DNA of 64,000 nt from an uncultured Paracoccaceae bacterium (GTDB taxonomy: Bacteria > Pseudomonadota > Alphaproteobacteria > Rhodobacterales > Rhodobacteraceae). Shown here in pieces: positions 9,805 through 18,581 of the stretch (position 1 is its first letter; every line of letters begins with the position of its first letter). Under the pieces are notes generated by a model. It worked only from the letters and a program-made list of their open reading frames with translations. It was not told the DNA's origin and did not search any database. A program made the translations under genes and the position numbers. The stretch spans positions 62,001 to 126,000 of the forward strand of contig CAKZRP010000037.1 of NCBI GenBank assembly GCA_937146765.1, read 5' to 3'.

Positions 9805-10779
9805 ATGGATATCGCAGAGCTGAGTGACAGCATCTTGAAGGCAGACCGGCGGGCGCTGGCGCGGGCGATCACCCTGGTGGAAAGCGCACGGGCGGATCAT
9901 CGCCAGCAGGCGGATGCGCTCCTGTCCTCGTTGGCCCGGAGCGGACGGCAGAGCCTGCGCATCGGGCTCTCCGGCACGCCGGGGGTGGGCAAATCCACCT
10001 TCATCGAGAGTTTCGGCATGATGCTGATCGGCCAGGGGCTGCGGGTGGCGGTGCTGGCGGTGGATCCAAGTTCGGCGCGCTCCGGCGGCTCGATCCTGGG
10101 CGACAAGACCCGGATGGAACGCCTGAGCCGCGAGCGCAGCGCCTTTATCCGCCCAAGCCCCAGTCAGACCCATCTGGGTGGGGTTGCGCGCCGCACCCGC
10201 GATGCGGTGGCCCTGTGTGAGGCGGCAGGCTTTGATGTGGTGCTGATCGAAACGGTGGGGGTTGGGCAGTCGGAAACCGTGGTCTCCGAGCTTTCCGACC
10301 TGTTTCTGCTGCTGCTGGCCCCGGCGGGGGGCGATGAATTGCAGGGCGTTAAACGCGGCATCATGGAAATGGCGGATATCATCCTGGTGAACAAGGCCGA
10401 TGGCGATCTCAAACCCGCCGCGACCCGCACCTGTGCGGATTATGCCGGTGCCCTGCGGCTGTTGCGCAAGCGGCCGCAGGATCCCGAGGGTTTTCCCAAG
10501 GCGCTGACGGTCTCGGCGCTGCAGGAGGCGGGGTTGGTGCAGGTCTGGGCGGAGATCACCGCGCTGGCGGAATGGCGACGGGGCAGCTGCCATTGGGAGC
10601 GCAATCGCGCCAGCCAGGCGCAATACTGGTTCGCCGAGGAGGTGCGTCAGGCCTTGCTGGCGCGGCTCGACACGCCCTGGGCCAAGGCGCGAATGGCGGA
10701 ACTCTCCTCGGCGGTGGCGGAGGGGCGTGTCCCACCGCAGGTCGCGGCCCGGGATCTGCTGGCCGGTTTGGGACAATGA
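9805..10779 (+). CDS. meaB: Methylmalonyl-CoA mutase-associated GTPase MeaB
   Basis: G3E-type GTPase that protects and reactivates B12-dependent acyl-CoA mutases. The Walker A GTPGVGKST is at residues 57-65, with the family motifs DPSSARSGGSILGDKTRM, ETVGVGQSE and NKADGD. Start at 9805 gives 324 residues with GAGG six bases upstream; ATG 9793 is a possible alternative. No mutase gene is in the window, so it must work with one encoded elsewhere. The cobQ gene at 22.5 kb shows that the cell has cobalamin assembly steps. Confidence 0.92.
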   Translation: MDIAELSDSILKADRRALARAITLVESARADHRQQADALLSSLARSGRQSLRIGLSGTPGVGKSTFIESFGMMLIGQGLRVAVLAVDPSSARSGGSILGDKTRMERLSRERSAFIRPSPSQTHLGGVARRTRDAVALCEAAGFDVVLIETVGVGQSETVVSELSDLFLLLLAPAGGDELQGVKRGIMEMADIILVNKADGDLKPAATRTCADYAGALRLLRKRPQDPEGFPKALTVSALQEAGLVQVWAEITALAEWRRGSCHWERNRASQAQYWFAEEVRQALLARLDTPWAKARMAELSSAVAEGRVPPQVAARDLLAGLGQ

Positions 10780-11099
10780 CGCGGGTGCTCTTGCGATTCT
10801 CCTGCAGGCAGGAGGTCCGGGAAACCGGCGCGTGAGTCCGTTTCCGGGCTTGCCTCCGGGGCGGGAAGTTGTAAAAGCCCGCCAGCGCTGGACCGGATGG
10901 GGAAGGATTGGCGCGGGAATGTCAGATCTGCTGCCACAAAAGCGTTGCATATGGCTTGACCATCTCCGCGATTCCTCCTAAACGCATCCAACCAGTTTTC
11001 GGGCGCAGCCAATGGCAGCGCCCTAGTAATTTGGCGACTGAGTCCGGGCCGCAGAGGCCGCAGAGGGGTCGGGACGCCGCAGATACGAAGGATAAAACC
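10780..11099. other. Intergenic region ahead of rpmB
   Basis: 320 bases with no convincing gene. The first part, just after meaB, contains GGAAAC at about 10820 facing GTTTCC at about 10840, a possible weak hairpin. A promoter candidate for rpmB lies in the middle (10956-10984), and the last 60 bases form a GC-rich leader. Confidence 0.4.
10956..10984 (+). promoter_or_regulatory. Candidate sigma-70 promoter for rpmB
   Basis: TTGACC at 10956-10961 and TAAACG at 10979-10984 are separated by 17 bases, which is ideal spacing. It would give a leader of about 110 bases before rpmB. The -10 is a moderate match only. Confidence 0.4.
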
Positions 11100-11390
11100 A
11101 TGTCGCGCCGTTGCGAACTGACCGGAAAAGGCCCGATGACTGGCAACAATGTCAGCCACGCCAACAACAAAACCCGTCGCCGGTTTCTGCCGAACCTGAA
11201 CGACGTCACCCTGCAGTCCGAGACCCTCGGCCGCGGTGTGAAGCTGCGCATCTCCGCGTCGGCTCTGCGTTCGGTGGACCACCGCGGTGGTCTGGACGCT
11301 TTCCTCGCCAAGGCGAAGGATGAAGAGCTGTCCGACAACGCTCTGAAGCTGAAGAAAGAAATCGCAAAGGCACAGGCCGCTCAGGCCTGA
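11100..11390 (+). CDS. rpmB: 50S ribosomal protein L28
   Basis: A 96-residue basic protein starting [20 protein letters not shown], the classic L28 N-terminus, with [12 protein letters not shown] and the C-terminal [21 protein letters not shown] typical of the longer alphaproteobacterial form. It is a component of the large ribosomal subunit. It has its own promoter region and a strong terminator, so it is monocistronic. rpmG is not adjacent. Confidence 0.97.
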   Translation: MSRRCELTGKGPMTGNNVSHANNKTRRRFLPNLNDVTLQSETLGRGVKLRISASALRSVDHRGGLDAFLAKAKDEELSDNALKLKKEIAKAQAAQA

Positions 11391-11436
11391 GTGACCTTGC
11401 GGTCGCAGCCCGCAGAGGCCGCGATCTGATCTTTCG

Positions 11437-11470
11437 GACCGCTCTGCCGGATCGGCAGGGCGGTCTTTGC
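11437..11470 (+). terminator. Rho-independent terminator of rpmB
   Basis: Thirteen-base arms (11437-11449 and 11453-11465, GACCGCTCTGCCG facing CGGCAGGGCGGTC with one G-T pair) around a three-base loop, followed by TTTGCGTTT. Confidence 0.85.
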
Positions 11471-11569
11471 GTTTGCCCGCCCGCGGATGGCGACAGAATG
11501 TCCCGCAGGTCGCGCCCGCCGCCGGTTGGGCTTGAGTGTGGCCCGGCTTCCTGAGATACCTGCGCGGCG

Positions 11570-11914
11570 ATGGTGATCTTGCGACGATATCTCGGCCTGC
11601 TTCTGGTTGCGGCCCTGCTGCTGACGGCGCATGGCGCTGCTGCCAGCCGGGCCCAGAGGGATGCCACCGGGCAGGTGATCCTCTGCACCGGATCCGGGCC
11701 GGTGACCATCTATGTCGACGCGACCGGCACCCCGACCGGGCCGCCTCATTTCTGCCCGGACTGTCTCTCCCCTCTTCTCGCCCTGGCCCCGGTGGCGCCG
11801 GTGCTGCTGGCACCTGATGCCCGGGTGCGGCGAGCGACTCCGCCTGCACCGCGCGCGCAATGGGACCTGGCTGTTATGCGCCGGGCCCGGGCGCGCGCGC
11901 CTCCCTTGGCCTGA
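11570..11914 (+). CDS. Small exported Cys-containing protein, DUF2946-like
   Basis: A 114-residue protein: a hydrophobic N-terminus (residues 6-22, LLLVAALLLTAHGAAAS), then VILCTGSGPVTIYVDATG and HFCPDC, then a basic tail. This arrangement of one Cys followed by C-x2-C resembles DUF2946 proteins, which often accompany copper-handling genes. It sits 44 bases before a periplasmic copper chaperone on the same strand, which supports a shared role. No good ribosome site precedes the ATG. Family assignment is tentative. Confidence 0.6.
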   Translation: MVILRRYLGLLLVAALLLTAHGAAASRAQRDATGQVILCTGSGPVTIYVDATGTPTGPPHFCPDCLSPLLALAPVAPVLLAPDARVRRATPPAPRAQWDLAVMRRARARAPPLA

Positions 11915-11958
11915 AACCTCAGCCCTTCGTTTCAATGCCAACATCAAGGAGACATGCG

Positions 11959-12381
11959 ATGTCCTTCAAAACTTTCACCCTTTCCGCCCTTGCTACCCTT
12001 GCCCTCACCTCTGCCGCCTCGGCCGAGATGATGGTCCACGATGCCTATGCGCGCGCCTCCAACAAGATGGCCGGTGCGGCCTTCATGGAAATCATGAACC
12101 ATTCCGATCAGGACGACCGGCTGATCGACGTGCGCTCCGATGTGGCTAAGAAGGTCCAGCTGCATAGCCACAAGGAAGATGCCGATGGCGTGATGAAGAT
12201 GATCCATGTGGAGGAGGGCTTTGCCATTCCGGCCGGGGCGACTCACCTGCTTCAACGGGGTGGCGATCACGTGATGTTCATGGGGCTCAGCCATGAATTG
12301 CAGGACGGCGAGGTGATTCCGGTCACCCTGGTCTTCGAGACGGCTGGCGAGGTCGTCGTCGAGGTCACGGTCGACCAGTAG
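11959..12381 (+). CDS. Periplasmic copper chaperone PCuAC
   Basis: A 140-residue protein with signal peptide (residues 1-22, ending SAASA). The mature domain has the PCuAC pattern: a histidine/methionine pair in LHSHKEDADGVMKM and a second pair in HVMFMGL. Such proteins bind Cu(I) in the periplasm and hand it to cytochrome oxidase assembly factors. AAGGA eight bases ahead fixes the start. It follows a DUF2946-like gene, and the two probably form a small copper operon. Confidence 0.9.
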   Translation: MSFKTFTLSALATLALTSAASAEMMVHDAYARASNKMAGAAFMEIMNHSDQDDRLIDVRSDVAKKVQLHSHKEDADGVMKMIHVEEGFAIPAGATHLLQRGGDHVMFMGLSHELQDGEVIPVTLVFETAGEVVVEVTVDQ

Positions 12382-12459
12382 CGCCAGCCGGAGGCCGGAG
12401 CCCACGGCGATCACAGCGGCCACGGGGACCATGCGAAACCCTCAAACTGACGTCAGACC

Positions 12460-12486
12460 AGAGCCCTGGCCATCGGCCGGGGCTCT
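12460..12486. terminator. Bidirectional hairpin between copper chaperone and cobB
   Basis: Twelve-base arms (12460-12471 AGAGCCCTGGCC and 12475-12486 GGCCGGGGCTCT, one G-T pair), loop ATC, between convergent genes. The flanks are only weakly T-rich. Confidence 0.6.
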
Positions 12487-12491
12487 GTGTC

Positions 12492-13190
12492 TCAGCGCCC
12501 TGCCAGCAGATCCTCGACCCAGGCGGGCACCACCTCGGTGGCCGGGCCGAAGCGGCGGCTCTCAAAGGCGCGGCTGATCTCGGAGCGTTCGAGGTTCAGC
12601 TCTACCGTCTGCGCCCCCTGTGCCGCCGCCTCCTGCACAAAGGCCGCTGCCGGATAGACCTGGCCGGAGGTGCCGATGGCGGCAAAGAGGTCCGCTTCGC
12701 CGAGGTGGGTCAGGATCTCTTCCATGAAATAGGGGATCTCGCCAAACCAGACCACATCTGGACGCGCGGCGGCGCGGTTGCAGGCCGGGCAGGGCGTGGT
12801 CGGGGTCATCTCCGGCGTTGCGGGCCAGCGGTGACCACAGGCGGCACAGAGGGCGCCCGCGAGGGTGCCGTGCATATGCAGGACCTGGCGCGCGCCGGCG
12901 GCCTCATGCAGCGCGTCGACATTCTGGGTGACGATCACCACCTCGCCGGGCCATTCCGCCTCCAGCCGGGCCAGTGCGTGATGGGCGGCATTGGGCTGTG
13001 CCGCCGCCGCCTGGATGCGGCGCGCGCTATAAAAGCGATGCACGAGGTCCGGGTCGCGGGCAAAGCCCTCCGGCGTCGCCACATCCTCGATCCGGTGCTG
13101 GGACCACAATCCCTGCGCGTCGCGAAAGGTGCCGAGGCCACTTTCGGCGGAAATGCCCGCCCCGGTCAGGATCACGATCTTGCGCGCCAT
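12492..13190 (-). CDS. cobB: NAD-dependent protein deacylase, sirtuin CobB
   Basis: A 232-residue class III sirtuin. It has the NAD site GAGISAESGLGTFRD, TQNVD, the catalytic histidine in LHMHGT, and the zinc ligands C-x2-C (CAAC) and C-x2-C (CPAC). The FYSARR segment carries the Tyr-x-x-Arg pair that confers desuccinylase/demalonylase activity in this class. It removes acyl groups from lysines of metabolic enzymes such as acetyl-CoA synthetase. It is divergent from the phosphatase gene. Confidence 0.94.
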   Translation of the reverse strand: MARKIVILTGAGISAESGLGTFRDAQGLWSQHRIEDVATPEGFARDPDLVHRFYSARRIQAAAAQPNAAHHALARLEAEWPGEVVIVTQNVDALHEAAGARQVLHMHGTLAGALCAACGHRWPATPEMTPTTPCPACNRAAARPDVVWFGEIPYFMEEILTHLGEADLFAAIGTSGQVYPAAAFVQEAAAQGAQTVELNLERSEISRAFESRRFGPATEVVPAWVEDLLAGR

Positions 13191-13280
13191 GGCGGCCTCC
13201 TTCTCTGGTCACTTGGCCCAGAGGCTGGCATAGAGGGCGGCGCAGGGCAATTGCCGCCCCACCGCAGGAGAGCCCGCCCG

Positions 13281-13724
13281 ATGCAGAAGATCCTCTTTGT
13301 CTGTCTTGGCAATATCTGCCGCTCGCCCGCCGCAGAGGCGATTTTCCGCGCCACCTGTCCCGGGATTGTGACCGACAGTGCCGGCACCTCGGACTACCAT
13401 ATCGGAGAGCCGCCCTATGGCGCGATGCAGCAGGCGGCGGCTGTGCGCGGGATCGGGATGTCGGACCTGCGGGCGCGACAGTTCAAACGCGCCGATTTCG
13501 CGGACTTTGACCTGATCCTGGTGATGGACCGGGCCAATCAGCGCGCCGTCGAGGCGCTGCGCCCGGCCGGCGCGACAACGCCGGTTCAGCTCTTTGCGCC
13601 GCTTGCGGAAGGGTTTGGCGCGGATGAGGTTCCGGACCCTTACTACACGCGGGATTTCTCCGGCTGCCTCGACCTGTTGCAGGCCGCCGCCAAGGGGCTC
13701 CAGAGGGAGCTCGGGCTGGATTAA
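13281..13724 (+). CDS. Low-molecular-weight protein tyrosine phosphatase
   Basis: A 147-residue cytoplasmic phosphatase. The P-loop CLGNICRS (C-x5-R-S) is at residues 9-16 and the acid loop DPYY is near residue 118. AGGAG ten bases upstream supports the ATG at 13281. No tyrosine kinase or exopolysaccharide cluster is nearby, so this is more likely a housekeeping phosphatase than part of capsule control. Its stop overlaps the stop of the convergent LysR gene by four bases. Confidence 0.93.
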   Translation: MQKILFVCLGNICRSPAAEAIFRATCPGIVTDSAGTSDYHIGEPPYGAMQQAAAVRGIGMSDLRARQFKRADFADFDLILVMDRANQRAVEALRPAGATTPVQLFAPLAEGFGADEVPDPYYTRDFSGCLDLLQAAAKGLQRELGLD

Positions 13725-14686
13725 GCCTCGATCACCCTCAATTGCCCTGCCAGCCAGGGCAGACGGTTGATCGCCGGGGTGATCATCTGGCTCTGCACCA
13801 GGCGACGCACGGTGCCGGCCACTTCCAGTGGCACGGTATCGGGCCAATCCGCCTGCGAGAACAGCGAGATCCGACGCGAGAAGCCGGTAAAGGGCAACGG
13901 GAAGGCATCGACCTCGTCGTGGAAGCGCCCCGCCCGCATGTAGCCAAGCGGCGTGGTGATCGCCCAGCCGATGCGCCGCGCCACCATGGCCATCAGCGCC
14001 AGATGCGAGCCGATCTCGAACCGGTCCTCGAATTCAAGCTTGCTGCGGCTCAGATGCGAGGCGATCTGCTGTGCAATCAGCTGGTCGCGGGCATAGCGCA
14101 GGAGCGGCAGGTGATTGAGCTGGTTGCCGATGTCCTCGGGGTCCAGGATGCTGCCGCGCGGAGTGACGAGGATGAACGGGTCCTCGACCAGCGGATACTC
14201 GGTGATGCCGCTGCGCAATTCTCCGGTGGAGGCGGCCACGCCGATATGCAGCTCTTTGGCTTCCATCGCGCGATAGATGTCATGGCTCGGCGCGGTGACC
14301 ATCTTGAATCGGCATTGCGTCAGGCTGTCGGCCAGTATGGTGGCCAGGCGCGGTGTCAGGTCATTGTCGAAATCGTCGATCAACCCCAATGCCAGGGCGG
14401 GCAGATGGGACAGGTCCATCACGGTAAGTTCGCTTTGCGCCAGACGCAATTCGCTCAGCACTGCCTGGGTACGGGACAGGAAGCTGCGTCCGGCTGCGGT
14501 CAGCACCATCGGCCGACGTCCATGGTCAACCAGATCCGATCCCAAGGCTTTTTCAAGATTGCGAAGTTGCTGGCTGACGGCCGGCTGGCTCAATCCGGTG
14601 ATTTCGGCGGCTTGGGCAACGGACCCGGACTTCGCCAATGCCTCGAATACTTCCAACCCCCGAAGTGTGACGCCTTTCATCAGCAT
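13721..14686 (-). CDS. LysR family transcriptional regulator
   Basis: A 321-residue regulator. The N-terminal winged helix-turn-helix (LRGLEVFEALAKSGSVAQAA, then GLSQPAVSQQLRNLEKALG) is followed by an effector-binding domain from about residue 90. Start at 14686 is chosen because GGAG lies seven bases upstream; a second ATG is two codons in. The upstream intergenic stretch is unusually AT-rich and probably holds its promoter and own binding site. No obvious target operon is divergent from it, so its regulon is unknown. Confidence 0.9.
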   Translation of the reverse strand: MLMKGVTLRGLEVFEALAKSGSVAQAAEITGLSQPAVSQQLRNLEKALGSDLVDHGRRPMVLTAAGRSFLSRTQAVLSELRLAQSELTVMDLSHLPALALGLIDDFDNDLTPRLATILADSLTQCRFKMVTAPSHDIYRAMEAKELHIGVAASTGELRSGITEYPLVEDPFILVTPRGSILDPEDIGNQLNHLPLLRYARDQLIAQQIASHLSRSKLEFEDRFEIGSHLALMAMVARRIGWAITTPLGYMRAGRFHDEVDAFPLPFTGFSRRISLFSQADWPDTVPLEVAGTVRRLVQSQMITPAINRLPWLAGQLRVIEA

Positions 14687-14943
14687 GTATTGGCTCCAAA
14701 AATTCAGTCCGAAACGAGCTCCAGCACGCGAAGCTTCTGCCGGGGGGAGCATTTGAACACTGCATGGCACAGGTTCATCCCGTGCGCTTAGTAAATATGT
14801 GATCTTTCTATTTTCATTTCATTTGTTTGAAAAGAGAAAATTTATGATTTTTCATGGAAAGGTGAAAGTTTCCATTTTTTCAAAAGGAATTTTTTGCCGG
14901 GAGAGAAATTAACCTATTCTCTTTTTGCTCCAATTGGAGAAAA

Positions 14944-14970
14944 CACCGGGCTTTGCTGCCCGGTGCTGCA
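14944..14970 (-). terminator. Terminator of the small secreted protein gene at 14983
   Basis: Perfect eight-base arms CACCGGGC (14944-14951) and GCCCGGTG (14958-14965). Read on the minus strand, the stem is followed by TTTTCTCC. Confidence 0.75.
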
Positions 14971-14982
14971 GGCGGAAGGGGG

Positions 14983-15303
14983 TCAGCCGCAGACACGCTC
15001 GGCTTCGTTGCCGAAGAGTTTGTATTTTTCCCAAAGCTGGGCATCGCTGCGTTTGGCGGATTGGCGCACTTCCTGGGCCTTGTGGGGGTCGGCAAACCAT
15101 TTGGAGACGGTGCGCTGTTCGGAGCGGCTGAGGCTCACGGAGGCAACTTTCTGGATGCAATGGCAAAGCGCCGCCTGCGAGGCCCCGCGGGATGAACTGC
15201 GGCAGGCGTTTTCGATGGTTCCGGCCTCAAGACGGGTGGCGGTCATCGGCGTGGTGAGAAGGCTGGCGGCCAGCAGGGTGGCGGGAAGGGCAAGGCGAAA
15301 CAC
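14983..15303 (-). CDS. Small secreted protein of unknown function
   Basis: 106 residues starting at GTG 15303, supported by GGAG eight bases upstream. A signal peptide (FRLALPATLLAASLL) is followed by a compact domain with Cys-containing segments ENACRSSS, ALCHCIQKVA and a C-terminal ERVCG, and the motif LSRSEQRTVSKWFADPHKAQEVRQS. Similar Rhodobacteraceae proteins are sometimes labelled arginine transporter, which nothing in the sequence supports. It is probably periplasmic with disulfides. It diverges from lepA and has its own terminator. Confidence 0.75.
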   Translation of the reverse strand: MFRLALPATLLAASLLTTPMTATRLEAGTIENACRSSSRGASQAALCHCIQKVASVSLSRSEQRTVSKWFADPHKAQEVRQSAKRSDAQLWEKYKLFGNEAERVCG

Positions 15304-15558
15304 GTGTGTCGATCTCCGGTCTGCGCATGGACCCGGCGCAGGAGGGGCAAAAGGAAAGCGGGCAGGATAAAAGATGTACCGACCCGGAACGCGGCGGATA
15401 TTCCCTGTTTTCATGACAATTTTCAATGGGGCAGAGGGGGGCGCGACAGAAGGTGTCACATGCGATATCTTTTGTGCCACTCAGCCCCCCAGCAAGGCCG
15501 CTGCCGGGGCGCATGATCCTCCTTGACCAAAGGCCAAATCCCTAGCATATGCGCATCC

Positions 15559-17358
15559 ATGACAGAGCTCTCGAACATCCGCAATTTTTCCATCGTCGCG
15601 CATATCGACCACGGCAAGTCCACGCTTGCCGACCGCCTCATCCAATCGACGGGGACGGTGCAGGATCGCGACATGAAGGCCCAGCTGCTTGACTCCATGG
15701 ATATCGAGCGGGAACGGGGTATCACCATCAAGGCGAACACCGTCCGCATCGATTACGTCGCGGATGACGGGCAGAAGTACGTGCTCAACCTGATCGACAC
15801 TCCCGGCCACGTCGACTTTGCCTATGAGGTCTCCCGCTCCATGCGCGCGGTCGAAGGCTCCTTGCTGGTCGTCGACTCCACCCAGGGGGTCGAGGCGCAG
15901 ACGCTTGCGAACGTCTATCAGGCGATCGACGCCGACCACGAGATCGTGCCGGTGCTGAACAAGATCGACCTGCCGGCCTCGGAATGTGATCGGGTGGCGG
16001 AACAGATCGAGGATGTGATCGGGATTGATGCCTCCAACGCGATCCGCGTGTCCGCGAAGACCGGCATCGGCATCAAGGAAACGCTTGAGGCCATAGTCAC
16101 CCGTCTGCCCGCGCCCAAGGGCGAGCGCAATGCACCGCTGAAGGCGATGCTGGTGGACAGCTGGTACGACAGCTACCTTGGCGTGATCGTGCTGGTGCGG
16201 ATCATGGACGGCGTCCTGAAGAAGGGCGACCAGATCAAGATGATGCAGACCGGCGCCCGCTATGGCGTCGAGCGCATCGGTGTGTTCCGCCCCGCCATGC
16301 AGGTGGTGGACGAACTAGGCCCGGGCGAGATCGGTTTCATCACCGCCTCGATCAAGCAGGTCCGCGACACCAAGGTCGGCGATACCATCACCCATGAGCG
16401 CAAGGGCGCCGAAGTGGCCCTGCCGGGCTTTAAGCCTTCGGTGCCGGTGGTGTTCTGTGGTCTCTTCCCGGTGGACAGCTCGGAATTCGAAGACCTGCGC
16501 GACGCGATCGAAAAGTTGGCGTTGAACGACGCCTCCTTCAGCTTTGAGATGGAAACCTCGGCCGCGCTTGGCTTTGGCTTCCGCTGCGGCTTCCTCGGAT
16601 TGTTGCACCTTGAGGTGATCCGCGACCGGATCGAGCGCGAGTATGATATCGAGCTGATCACCACAGCGCCCTCCGTGGTCTATCATGTCTATATGAAGAG
16701 CGGGGAGATGCACGAACTGCATAACCCGGCCGACATGCCGGACATGTCCAAGGTGGATCACCTTGAAGAACCGCGCATCAAGGCGACCATTCTGGTGCCC
16801 GATGACTACCTCGGCGATGTGCTGAAGCTGTGTCAGGACCGTCGTGGCATCCAGATGGACCTGTCCTATGCGGGTTCTCGCGCCATGGTTGTGTACGATC
16901 TACCGCTCAACGAAGTCGTTTTTGACTTTTACGATCGTCTGAAGTCGGTGACCAAGGGCTACGCCTCGTTTGACTATCAGATGATGGGCTACCGCGAGGA
17001 TACGCTGGTCAAGATGTCGATCCTCGTCAACGACGAGCCGGTCGATGCGCTCTCGACCATGGTGCATCGGGACCGGGCCGAAACCCGCGGTCGGGCGATG
17101 TGCGAGAAGCTCAAGGATCTGATCCCGCGCCATATGTTCAAGATCCCGATTCAGGCGGCGATTGGCGGCAAGGTGATTGCCCGCGAAACGCTCTCGGCCC
17201 TGCGCAAGGACGTGACGGCAAAATGCTATGGCGGCGACGCCACCCGGAAACGGAAACTGCTCGACAAGCAGAAAGCTGGTAAGAAGAAAATGCGCCAATT
17301 CGGGAAAGTGGAAATCCCGCAAGAAGCCTTTATCTCCGCGCTCAAGATGGACGAATGA
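15559..17358 (+). CDS. lepA: Translation elongation factor 4 (LepA)
   Basis: A 599-residue ribosome-associated GTPase. The G1 loop AHIDHGKST is at residues 14-22, with DTPGHVDF and NKIDLP, EF-G-like domains, and the LepA C-terminal domain ending [28 protein letters not shown]. It promotes ribosome back-translocation or subunit assembly under stress. The start at 15559 ([10 protein letters not shown]) matches the family; an upstream ATG at 15523 is in frame but less likely. Monocistronic with its own terminator. Confidence 0.97.
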   Translation: MTELSNIRNFSIVAHIDHGKSTLADRLIQSTGTVQDRDMKAQLLDSMDIERERGITIKANTVRIDYVADDGQKYVLNLIDTPGHVDFAYEVSRSMRAVEGSLLVVDSTQGVEAQTLANVYQAIDADHEIVPVLNKIDLPASECDRVAEQIEDVIGIDASNAIRVSAKTGIGIKETLEAIVTRLPAPKGERNAPLKAMLVDSWYDSYLGVIVLVRIMDGVLKKGDQIKMMQTGARYGVERIGVFRPAMQVVDELGPGEIGFITASIKQVRDTKVGDTITHERKGAEVALPGFKPSVPVVFCGLFPVDSSEFEDLRDAIEKLALNDASFSFEMETSAALGFGFRCGFLGLLHLEVIRDRIEREYDIELITTAPSVVYHVYMKSGEMHELHNPADMPDMSKVDHLEEPRIKATILVPDDYLGDVLKLCQDRRGIQMDLSYAGSRAMVVYDLPLNEVVFDFYDRLKSVTKGYASFDYQMMGYREDTLVKMSILVNDEPVDALSTMVHRDRAETRGRAMCEKLKDLIPRHMFKIPIQAAIGGKVIARETLSALRKDVTAKCYGGDATRKRKLLDKQKAGKKKMRQFGKVEIPQEAFISALKMDE

Positions 17359-17362
17359 TGCA

Positions 17363-17394
17363 GAAACCCGCCGCGTGCGGGTTTCTTCTTTTTT
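17363..17394 (+). terminator. Rho-independent terminator of lepA
   Basis: Nine-base arms GAAACCCGC (17363-17371) and GCGGGTTTC (17377-17385), five-base loop, then a T-rich tract TTCTTTTTTC. Confidence 0.93.
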
Positions 17395-17614
17395 CGGCAC
17401 GGGCTACGCCCTGACGATTAATTAAGATTTCAAATTCCCGCAGGGGTTGCGCACCTGCGCTGCGACAGGCCGGGCCGAGCGGCCATGGGCGGGGTTGAAG
17501 ACTTGGCGGATGCCGACAGCTTAGTCAAAACTGCGGGCACCTGATCCAGATCAAGGTCCGCTCGGCAGCCAGAGCGTAGAGGGTCAGTGGTTCCACACAA
17601 ACGGAGATCCACGG

Positions 17615-17797
17615 ATGTATCGCCTCGCCTCGCTCCTGCACATCTTTATCGCTTCAACGCTGGCGGGCAGCGCCGTTATCGCGGTTCTGGTCGCGGGGTA
17701 TGACAGCCTCACGTCGATCATTGGCGCGGCGGCGATTGGGTGTATCGCCGCCGTCCCGGTCAGCCTGGCTGTGGCCCGCAAACTCTATCAGCGCTGA
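17615..17797 (+). CDS. Small two-helix membrane protein
   Basis: A 60-residue protein that is almost all membrane: helix one about 7-27 (LLHIFIASTLAGSAVIAVLVA), helix two about 33-53. Rhodobacteraceae relatives are often misnamed CTP synthetase because they sit beside pyrG; this one is after lepA, 20 kb from pyrG. There is no enzymatic motif. The function is unknown. Its ATG has no strong ribosome site, but conservation of the N-terminus MYRLASLL supports it. Confidence 0.7.
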   Translation: MYRLASLLHIFIASTLAGSAVIAVLVAGYDSLTSIIGAAAIGCIAAVPVSLAVARKLYQR

Positions 17798-17817
17798 GGG
17801 GCCCGGGGCCGCTGGTG

Positions 17818-17955
17818 TCAGAGGGAGTTCTGGACGTCGGTAGCGGTATCCGACAGCGCCTGACCTGCCTTTTGCAGGTCGCGCCCGGCGCCCTTGGTGG
17901 TTTCGCAGGCGGCAAGGCCGAGAATCATGAGGCCGATGACAGCAAGGCGGATCAT
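17818..17955 (-). CDS. Entericidin-like small lipoprotein
   Basis: A 45-residue frame: a hydrophobic N-terminus, then the lipobox LAAC with Cys17, then ETTKGAGRDLQKAGQALSDT. This matches the entericidin A/B (EcnAB) family, tiny lipoproteins that form an amphipathic helix at the membrane. GGAGA about ten bases upstream serves as ribosome site. It is too short for common gene-length cut-offs. A seven-base inverted repeat (17988-18007) lies about 33 bases ahead of the start. Confidence 0.82.
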   Translation of the reverse strand: MIRLAVIGLMILGLAACETTKGAGRDLQKAGQALSDTATDVQNSL

Positions 17956-18314
17956 GGTCGGGACATCTCCGTGGTAAGACATAGGACGAGGTTTTGATGC
18001 AAACCTCTTGTTGCCCGTGGAAATTCCCTGATTGGGCGCGGAATGGCAAGGGTGATCGATGCTGCGTTGCGCAGATGTGTCTTGCAGGTGCAGCGACTTT
18101 TTGGCGCTTCTTTATCGCCTCGGAGTTACGTCGCTGAGGTAGTCTCGGGTCGGCATCCGAGGCTCAAATCCGCCGGTTTTGGGTTCGGTCGCGCTGAAGC
18201 AGGTGGCGAAACTTTGCCCTAGGGCGATCTTGAGTACAAATTGCGATCGATGACACTTGATCGTCATGGAGTCTGGTCCACTATGGGACCCGTGTTGGTT
18301 CGGGAGGTTACACC
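17956..18314. other. Divergent promoter region, entericidin-like gene and TraR/DksA gene
   Basis: About 360 bases without a gene. It contains the palindrome GAGGTTT (17988-17994) / AAACCTC (18001-18007), a possible operator for the lipoprotein gene, and a weaker repeat ATGAC/GTCAT at about 18250-18267 ahead of the zinc-finger gene. A T-arm-like string at about 18158 does not fold into a tRNA. Confidence 0.4.
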
Positions 18315-18581
18315 ATGGATTTTTCAACTCAGAAGCGTCGGCTCGAGACCCGGTTGAGCGCTTTGTCCGCCGGTATGATGGCCGGGCAGGGGCTTGCGGC
18401 CCTGTCGGCTGAGGGCGACAAGCTGCGTGGCCGGGGGACTCAGATCCGCGCCATTCTGACGGCACTTGATCGGTTGAAGACGGGCGAATACGGCTATTGC
18501 CGGATTTGCGGCGCGGATATCGCACTGGAGCAATTGCGCGACCATCCGGAAAATCCCTTCTGCGACTCCTGCTCGGCGTGA
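18315..18581 (+). CDS. DksA/TraR family C4 zinc finger protein
   Basis: An 88-residue protein with a helical N-terminus and a complete C4 zinc finger: Cys62 and Cys65 in CRIC, Cys83 and Cys86 in CDSC. Short DksA/TraR relatives bind the RNA polymerase secondary channel and tune promoter choice. The acidic coiled-coil tip of full DksA is shortened here, so ppGpp cooperation is uncertain. GGAGG ahead of the ATG is a strong ribosome site. Monocistronic; a terminator follows. Confidence 0.88.
   Translation: MDFSTQKRRLETRLSALSAGMMAGQGLAALSAEGDKLRGRGTQIRAILTALDRLKTGEYGYCRICGADIALEQLRDHPENPFCDSCSA

Noticed and set aside
18150..18200. tRNA-like T-arm string (CTCAAATCC)
   Set aside because: No acceptor, D or anticodon stems can be formed around it.
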